From Enhydrobacter sp. (GTDB lineage: Bacteria; Pseudomonadota; Alphaproteobacteria; Reyranellales; Reyranellaceae), in the NCBI RefSeq assembly GCF_030246845.1, contig NZ_CP126889.1, forward strand, positions 496,001 to 560,000: 64,000 bases of DNA, given 5' to 3'. A program made the position numbers and the translations under genes. Positions 58,835-64,000 of this stretch are shown one piece after another. Every line of letters begins with the position of its first letter. Position 1 is the stretch's first letter. Under the pieces are notes generated by a model, which did not search any database, had not been told where the DNA came from, and saw nothing but the letters and a program-made list of their open reading frames with translations.

Positions 58835-61041
58835 CCGGCCTCACGCGACGGACCCTGCTGGCCAATGGCGGCCTCGCGGTCGCCTTCGCAAGCGCGCCGC
58901 GCGGGCAGGCGCAGGAGCTTGGCGATTCCGCCAGGCTGCCGGGCGATCTCGACCGATATCCCTTCCTCGATTCCTGGATACGCATCGATCCGGCAGGCAA
59001 TATCACCGTATTCACCGGCAAGGCGGAACTGGGCCAGGGGCTGAAGACGGCCCTGGTGCAGATCGTCGCCGACGAGCTCAGCGTGTCGCCGGCCGCCATC
59101 ATGCTCATCACTGCCGACACCGGCCGCACGCCCGACGAGGGTGTCACCGCGGGAAGCCATTCGATGCAGAACAGCGGCATGGCGCTCCGCAACGCCGCGG
59201 CGAACGTACGCGTGCAGCTCACGCAAGCGGCGGCCTGGCGATTCGCGACCTCGATCGATCAGGTCGAGTTGCAGGACGGCAGGGCCTACGGACCCCGCAG
59301 CCAGCATCTCGGCTATGGCGATCTGGCGGCCGGCTTGTCGCTGCACGTGATGGCGAAGCCCGATGTGCCGCGGCGCACCAAAGGCCGCCGCCTGATCGGG
59401 GAGAACGTGCCGCGGATAGACCTTCCGGCCAAGGTGAGCGGCGGCGCCGCCTACGTGCAGGACATCCGTGCCCCCAACATGCTGCATGCCCGCGTCGTTC
59501 GCGGCCCGAGCGACGGCACGCAACTGAAACAGGCGGACATCGACGCCGCGGCCAAGATGCCCGGCATCGTACGCGTCGTGCGCGAGGGGCGCTTCCTGGC
59601 AGTGATCGCCGCCAAGGAGTGGCACGCCGTCAAAGCCTTGCGCCGGCTGCAGGCGGCGGGATGGGAAAGGCGCGGCGTCCCGCTCCCTCCCGCGGATCTG
59701 CGCGAGGCGATCCGTGGCTTGCCTGCCCGGGAGATCCCGATCTTCGCCTATCCGGGCCCGCCCGCGCCCGCCGACGCGCGGCTGCTGAAGGCGCGCTACA
59801 GCCGTCCCTTCCTGATGCACGGCTCGATCGGGCCGTCGTGCGCCGTCGCGCTGTGGCAGGACGACGGTCTCATGGTCTGGACGCACAGCCAGGGCGTTTC
59901 GCCGTTGCGCAAATCTTTGGCGGAGCTGCTGCACCTGCCGTTGGACAAGGTCCGCTGCATCCATGTCGAGGGCTCGGGCTGCTATGGCCACAATGGCGCC
60001 GACGACGTTGCCGCCGACGCGGCCCTTGCAGCGCGCGCCGTCCCGGGCCGGCCGGTGCGCCTGCAATGGACCCGCGAGCAGGAGCATGGCTGGGAGCCGC
60101 TGGGCTCGGCCATGGTGGTCGAGCTGCAGGGCGCGCTGGGCGCGGACGGCCGCATCGTGAGTTGGCGGCACGATGTCTGGAGCCATGCGCACAACGGCCG
60201 GCCGACCAGCGCCGGCGGCCTTCTGGCCGGCGCCGAGCTCGAGCCGGCCTTTGCGCCGCAGACGCCAAAGCCGATTCCCATGCCGGAAGGCGGCGGCGAC
60301 CGTAACGCCAATCCGATCTATGCCCTTCCGAACGCGCGCGGCGTCTATCATTTCGTCGAGCGGGCGTCGGTGCGCGTCTCCGCGCTGCGCTCCCTCGGCG
60401 CGCACATGAACGTGTTCGCCATCGAAAGTTTCATGGACGAGCTGGCGGCAGCGGCAGGCATGGACCCGGTCGATCTTCGACTCATCCATCTGACGGACGA
60501 GCGTGCGCGAAAGGTCGTCGAGACCGCCGCCAACCGCTTCGGCTGGAAGCGGCGCACGAAGCGCGCCCGCCCCGGCCGTGGCTGCGGCTTCGGCTTCGCC
60601 CGCTACAAGAACCTCGGCGCCTACTGCGCGGTCGCCCTCGAGATCGAGGTCGAGCCCGATACCGGCGCGGTCGAAGTACGGCGCGCCGTCGCCGCGGTCG
60701 ACAGCGGCGAAGCGGTCAGTCCCGACGGCATCCGCAACCAGATCGAGGGCGCGATCATCCAGTCGTTGAGCTGGAGCCTGCTGGAGTCCGTCACGTTCGA
60801 TACCAGCCATCGCACGAGCTTCGACTGGAGCGCCTATCCCATCCTGCGCTTCCCGGGCGTGCCGGCCGCGATCGACGTCCATGTCGTCGACCGGCCGGGC
60901 GAGCCGTTCCTCGGCACGGGGGAAGCCGGTCAGGGACCGACGGCGGCGGCGCTCGCCAATGCGATCGCCGACGCGCTCGGCCATCGCCTGCGCGACATGC
61001 CGTTCACGCCCGACCGCATCAGGGCCGCCCTTCGAAGCTGA
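58831..61041 (+). CDS. Molybdopterin large subunit, isoquinoline 1-oxidoreductase beta/aldehyde dehydrogenase type
   Basis: This 736-residue protein opens with a twin-arginine-like leader TRRTLLANGGLAVAFASAPR, placing the enzyme in the periplasm. Markers include VFTGKAELGQGLKTALVQIV, TAGSHSMQNSGMALRNAAAN, HVEGSGCYGHNGADDVAADA, and the active-site Glu in FLGTGEAGQGPTAAALANAI. It hydroxylates an aldehyde or N-heterocycle using water, sending electrons through the [2Fe-2S] subunit to the cytochrome. The start is GTG at 58831 with AAGGAGG upstream. The substrate is unknown. Confidence 0.92.
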   Translation: MTGLTRRTLLANGGLAVAFASAPRGQAQELGDSARLPGDLDRYPFLDSWIRIDPAGNITVFTGKAELGQGLKTALVQIVADELSVSPAAIMLITADTGRTPDEGVTAGSHSMQNSGMALRNAAANVRVQLTQAAAWRFATSIDQVELQDGRAYGPRSQHLGYGDLAAGLSLHVMAKPDVPRRTKGRRLIGENVPRIDLPAKVSGGAAYVQDIRAPNMLHARVVRGPSDGTQLKQADIDAAAKMPGIVRVVREGRFLAVIAAKEWHAVKALRRLQAAGWERRGVPLPPADLREAIRGLPAREIPIFAYPGPPAPADARLLKARYSRPFLMHGSIGPSCAVALWQDDGLMVWTHSQGVSPLRKSLAELLHLPLDKVRCIHVEGSGCYGHNGADDVAADAALAARAVPGRPVRLQWTREQEHGWEPLGSAMVVELQGALGADGRIVSWRHDVWSHAHNGRPTSAGGLLAGAELEPAFAPQTPKPIPMPEGGGDRNANPIYALPNARGVYHFVERASVRVSALRSLGAHMNVFAIESFMDELAAAAGMDPVDLRLIHLTDERARKVVETAANRFGWKRRTKRARPGRGCGFGFARYKNLGAYCAVALEIEVEPDTGAVEVRRAVAAVDSGEAVSPDGIRNQIEGAIIQSLSWSLLESVTFDTSHRTSFDWSAYPILRFPGVPAAIDVHVVDRPGEPFLGTGEAGQGPTAAALANAIADALGHRLRDMPFTPDRIRAALRS

Positions 61042-61044
61042 GAG

Positions 61045-61326
61045 TCAGTCGAGCCAGGAGGTGTCGCGCGATTTTCGACCGTAGTGCCGTTCGCCCTCGG
61101 CCGACGGCGCGGTCTCCTCGGATCTCGCCGACGTTTCCTTCGGCCGGCGCTGCGGCGCGCTCGCGAGCACCTCGCGCCCCAGGGCAGTGATCTTCCATCC
61201 CTGCGGCGTCTCGTCGATCAGCTTGTAGAGGGCAAGGCGGCCGCGCAACGGCGGATCGAGCCCGCGATCCGGCCCGAAGGCCGCCAACTGCTCGAGTGCC
61301 GCCCGTTCGTCGTCCATCAGAGCCAT
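61045..61326 (-). CDS. Small hypothetical protein, winged-helix-like
   Basis: This 93-residue protein runs MALMDDERAALEQLAAFGPD, then PPLRGRLALYKLIDETPQGW and KITALGREVLAS, with a charged, disordered tail rich in Glu, Arg and Ser. The middle reads like a compact winged helix (helix, helix, beta wing). An ATG at 61335 would add three residues. It is convergent with the large subunit and divergent from cyoA. I do not recognise a named family, and no DNA target is evident. Confidence 0.55.
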   Translation of the reverse strand: MALMDDERAALEQLAAFGPDRGLDPPLRGRLALYKLIDETPQGWKITALGREVLASAPQRRPKETSARSEETAPSAEGERHYGRKSRDTSWLD

Positions 61327-61458
61327 GGCAACCATAGCCGAAGAAACGGTTGTACTGATTTCCGGTTGCGACGCTTTGATGCGAAGCGCAGTCTGAAAGC
61401 GAACGATCGGGAACCCGCTCCAGCCGGACGCGTTACACCCGGTTTGCGAGGAGGGGCC

Positions 61459-62253
61459 TTGGACTCGATCTGGCCTTGGCATGTCGGCGTGCTGGATCCG
61501 CAGGGCCCGATCGGCAAGGCGGAGCGGCTGATCCTGCTGAACGCCACCTCGATCATGCTCGCGGTGATCGTCCCGGTCATCGTCCTGACCATTGCTTTCG
61601 CCTGGTGGTTTCGCGCGAGCAACCGCCGCGCGCGCTACCTGCCCGACTGGTCGTATTCGGGACCGATCGAGCTGGTGGTGTGGTCGATTCCCGCCCTCGT
61701 CGTGCTGTTCCTGGGCGGCGCCGGATGGATCAGCTCGCACGAGCTCGATCCGCCGCGACCGATCGCCTCGTCGGAGCCACCGCTCGAGATCCAGGTCGTG
61801 TCGCTCGACTGGAAGTGGCTCTTCATCTACCCCGGTGAAGGTGTGGCGACGGTGAACCGGCTGGTCGTTCCCGTGGAGAGACCGCTGCACTTCAGCGTCA
61901 CCTCGGCGACGGTGATGAACAGCTTCTTCGTGCCGCAGCTCGGCAGCCAAATCTACGCCATGGCGGGCATGACGACGCAGCTCAACCTCCAGGCCGACAG
62001 GCCGGGCACCTTTCCCGGCCTCAGCGCCCAGTTCAGCGGCGATGGTTTCTCCGACATGCGCTTCGACGTTCTCGCCGTGCCGGCCGACCGCTTCGCGGCC
62101 TGGCTTGCCGAGGCGCACGCCGGAAAGGACAAGCTGGACGAGGCAAGCTACGCCGCGCTCGCCCGGCCCGGCATCGTCCGCCAGCCGATGACCTACGCGA
62201 CCGTTGCGCCGCGGATGTTCCAGGCCATCATCGGGGAAGCGACAGGCCAGTAG
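61459..62253 (+). CDS. cyoA: Ubiquinol (bo3-type) oxidase subunit II without lipobox
   Basis: This 264-residue protein begins at [20 protein letters not shown] with two membrane helices, then the periplasmic cupredoxin domain. [20 protein letters not shown] is the quinol-oxidase signature; the Cys and His ligands of the CuA site are absent, as expected for CyoA. Unlike Escherichia coli CyoA it has no signal peptide or lipobox Cys before LDP; the in-frame codons upstream contain no Cys. The start is TTG at 61459 behind GAGGAGG. cyoB follows two bases after the stop. Confidence 0.9.
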   Translation: MDSIWPWHVGVLDPQGPIGKAERLILLNATSIMLAVIVPVIVLTIAFAWWFRASNRRARYLPDWSYSGPIELVVWSIPALVVLFLGGAGWISSHELDPPRPIASSEPPLEIQVVSLDWKWLFIYPGEGVATVNRLVVPVERPLHFSVTSATVMNSFFVPQLGSQIYAMAGMTTQLNLQADRPGTFPGLSAQFSGDGFSDMRFDVLAVPADRFAAWLAEAHAGKDKLDEASYAALARPGIVRQPMTYATVAPRMFQAIIGEATGQ

Positions 62254-62254
62254 C

Positions 62255-64000
62255 ATGCTGGGCAAGCTTTCCTGGGACGCCATTCCGTTCGACAAGCCCA
62301 TCCCGATGGCGGCATCGGTGATGATGATGGTCGCCATCGCGGCGGTCCTGCTCACGGTCGTCCTCAAGGGCTGGTGGCCATATCTCTGGCGCGAATGGAT
62401 CACCAGCGTCGACCACAAGCGCATCGGCGTCATGTACGGCGTGCTCGCCCTCGTGATGCTGCTGCGCGGCTTCACCGATGCGATGATGATGCGCCTGCAG
62501 CAAGCCTTCGCCGCCGGCAACTCGCAGGGCTACCTGCCGCCCGACCATTTCGACCAGATCTTCTCGGCGCACGGCACGATCATGATCTTCTTCGTCGCCA
62601 TGCCGTTCATGATCGGCCTCATGAACTTCGTCGTGCCGCTCCAGCTCGGCGTGCGCGACGTCGCCTTTCCGGTGCTGAACTCGGTCAGCTTCTGGCTGAC
62701 CGCCGCCGGCGCGCTGCTTGTCAACATGTCGCTTGCCGTCGGCGAGTTCGCGAAGACCGGCTGGCTCGTCTATCCGCCCCTCTCGGAGCTCGCCTACTCG
62801 CCCGGCGTCGGCGTCGACTACTATCTCTGGGCATTGCAGATCTCGGGCGCCGGCTCGCTGCTGACCGGCATCAACTTCACCACGACCATCCTGAAGCTGC
62901 GCGCGCCCGGCATGGGCTATGGCCGCATGCCGGTGTTCTGCTGGACGGCGCTGGCCTCGAACCTCCTGATCGTCGCCGCCTTTCCGATCCTGACGGCGAC
63001 CCTCGCCATGCTGCTGCTCGACCGCTACCTCGGCTTCCATTTCTTCACCAACACGGCCGGCGGCAACATGATGATGTACGTCAACCTCATCTGGGCGTGG
63101 GGCCATCCCGAAGTCTATATCCTGATCCTGCCGGCATTCGGCGTTTACTCGGCGGTGATCTCGACCTTTTCCGGCAAGCCGCTGTTCGGCTACCGCTCCA
63201 TGATCGTCGCCACCATGGCGATCTGCATGCTCTCCTTCATGGTGTGGCTGCATCACTTCTTCACCATGGGCGCGGGCGGCGACGTGAACGGCTTCTTCGG
63301 CATCATGACCATGATCATCGCCGTGCCGACCGGCGTGAAGGTCTTCAACTGGCTCTTCACTTTCTATGGCGGCCGCGTGCGCTTCGCCTCGCCGCTGCTC
63401 TGGGCGCTGGGCTTCATCTGCACTTTCGTGATCGGCGGCATGACCGGCGTTCTGCTGGCCGTGCCGCCGGCCGACTTCGTTCTGCACAACAGCCTGTTCC
63501 TGATCGCGCACTTCCACAACGTCATCATCGGCGGCGTGCTGTTCGGCGCCTTCGCGGGATACGCCTACTGGTTCCCCAAGGCCTTCGGCTTCACGCTCGA
63601 CGAGCGGTGGGGCAAGGCGGCGTTCTGGTGCTGGCTGATCGGCTTCTACCTGGCCTTCATGCCGCTCTATGCGCTGGGCCTGATGGGCGCCACGCGGCGC
63701 ATGCAGCACTACCCCGAGACCGACTGGCAACCGATGTTCGTGATCGCCCTGGTCGGAGCGGTCGTCATCCTGGCCGGCATCGCCTGCATCATCGTGCAGC
63801 TCGTCGTCAGCATCCGCACGCGCGAGACGCGCCGCGACCGCACCGGCGATCCCTGGAACGGACGCACGCTCGAATGGTCGACGTCCTCGCCGCCGCCGGC
63901 CTGGAACTTCTCGGTCCTGCCACGGGTCGAGGGCGTGGACGCCTATTGGCATATGAAGCAGGCCGGCCGCGGGACAACCGGGCCGCAGGCGTCGCGCCGC
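62255..64000 (+). CDS. cyoB: Ubiquinol (bo3-type) oxidase subunit I, C-terminus beyond window
   Basis: 582 codons are visible and the gene is open at the right edge; the full family length is about 660. The ATG follows the cyoA stop by one base. Haem and copper ligands are all present: [11 protein letters not shown] (haem b), [12 protein letters not shown] (CuB His and its linked Tyr), VWLHHFF (two CuB His), and [10 protein letters not shown] (haem o3 and b). The quinone-site Arg and Asp in [10 protein letters not shown] support quinol rather than cytochrome c as donor. It reduces oxygen to water while pumping protons. Confidence 0.95.
   Translation, partial: MLGKLSWDAIPFDKPIPMAASVMMMVAIAAVLLTVVLKGWWPYLWREWITSVDHKRIGVMYGVLALVMLLRGFTDAMMMRLQQAFAAGNSQGYLPPDHFDQIFSAHGTIMIFFVAMPFMIGLMNFVVPLQLGVRDVAFPVLNSVSFWLTAAGALLVNMSLAVGEFAKTGWLVYPPLSELAYSPGVGVDYYLWALQISGAGSLLTGINFTTTILKLRAPGMGYGRMPVFCWTALASNLLIVAAFPILTATLAMLLLDRYLGFHFFTNTAGGNMMMYVNLIWAWGHPEVYILILPAFGVYSAVISTFSGKPLFGYRSMIVATMAICMLSFMVWLHHFFTMGAGGDVNGFFGIMTMIIAVPTGVKVFNWLFTFYGGRVRFASPLLWALGFICTFVIGGMTGVLLAVPPADFVLHNSLFLIAHFHNVIIGGVLFGAFAGYAYWFPKAFGFTLDERWGKAAFWCWLIGFYLAFMPLYALGLMGATRRMQHYPETDWQPMFVIALVGAVVILAGIACIIVQLVVSIRTRETRRDRTGDPWNGRTLEWSTSSPPPAWNFSVLPRVEGVDAYWHMKQAGRGTTGPQASRR

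Overview
The window is GC-rich, densely packed, ordinary-looking chromosomal DNA from an aerobic alphaproteobacterium. The gene mix (many acyl-CoA enzymes, CaiB/BaiF CoA-transferase, split indolepyruvate oxidoreductase, a bo3-type quinol oxidase lacking a lipobox, CmcJ/NvfI-type oxygenases) fits a Reyranella-like or other Rhodospirillales/Hyphomicrobiales lineage. That placement is an inference from gene content, not from a marker gene. I see no rRNA, tRNA, CRISPR array, insertion sequence or phage gene. Most genes are coupled by 1-14 base overlaps, and no stretch much longer than 300 bases lacks a gene.

Region by region. 1-2.2 kb: the 5' end of an MNT-type nucleotidyltransferase with an inverted repeat over its start, a VOC protein divergent from a CGNR zinc-finger regulator, an isoprenylcysteine-methyltransferase-like membrane enzyme, and an SCP2 protein. 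2.2-9.9 kb: a six-gene operon behind a 22-base palindromic operator (enoyl-CoA-reductase-like SDR, biotin-dependent carboxylase beta, two tandem acyl-CoA dehydrogenases, enoyl-CoA hydratase, carboxylase alpha). Its gene order matches the acyclic-terpene (atu) or leucine/isovalerate (liu) type of branched acyl-CoA catabolism. 9.9-17.6 kb: amidase, an alpha/beta hydrolase without its nucleophilic serine, a CmcJ/NvfI protein, an iron-type alcohol dehydrogenase, a CoA-transferase and a GMC oxidoreductase. 17.6-22.7 kb: a small glycan-modification islet (FkbM methyltransferase, GT4 glycosyltransferase, CBS-DegT aminotransferase fusion, and an FAD protein of unknown role). 22.7-28.3 kb: a minus-strand operon for indolepyruvate oxidoreductase (iorA, iorB) with a thioesterase, an SDR and a DTW protein.

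28.3-36.8 kb: an internally duplicated protein of unknown function, a stand-alone biotinyl carrier, MaoC hydratase, NUDIX hydrolase, SAM methyltransferase, a GH17-GT2 beta-glucan synthase, a lysophospholipase-like hydrolase, a tyrosine phosphatase and a second CmcJ/NvfI protein. 36.9-39.6 kb: a small regulon in which a shortened Rieske protein is divergent from a haem-oxygenase-like diiron oxidase, a GlcG/HbpS protein and a GntR/FCD regulator, with two GntR-type palindromes 52 bases apart between them. This is the best candidate here for an undescribed system. 39.6-49.3 kb: two SDRs, a small membrane protein, an acyl-CoA ligase, a complete branched-chain-type ABC transporter (livF displaced and convergent with livK-H-M-G) and an exported nucleoside-phosphorylase-fold protein. 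49.4-54.9 kb: a five-gene dipeptide/oligopeptide ABC operon. 55-64 kb: a PCMT-erythromycin esterase fusion, a periplasmic molybdenum aldehyde/isoquinoline-type oxidoreductase with a three-haem cytochrome c, and cyoA plus the start of cyoB, which runs off the window.

Three copies of one dispersed palindromic repeat (about 65 bases) lie between genes at 6.0, 12.3 and 44.3 kb.
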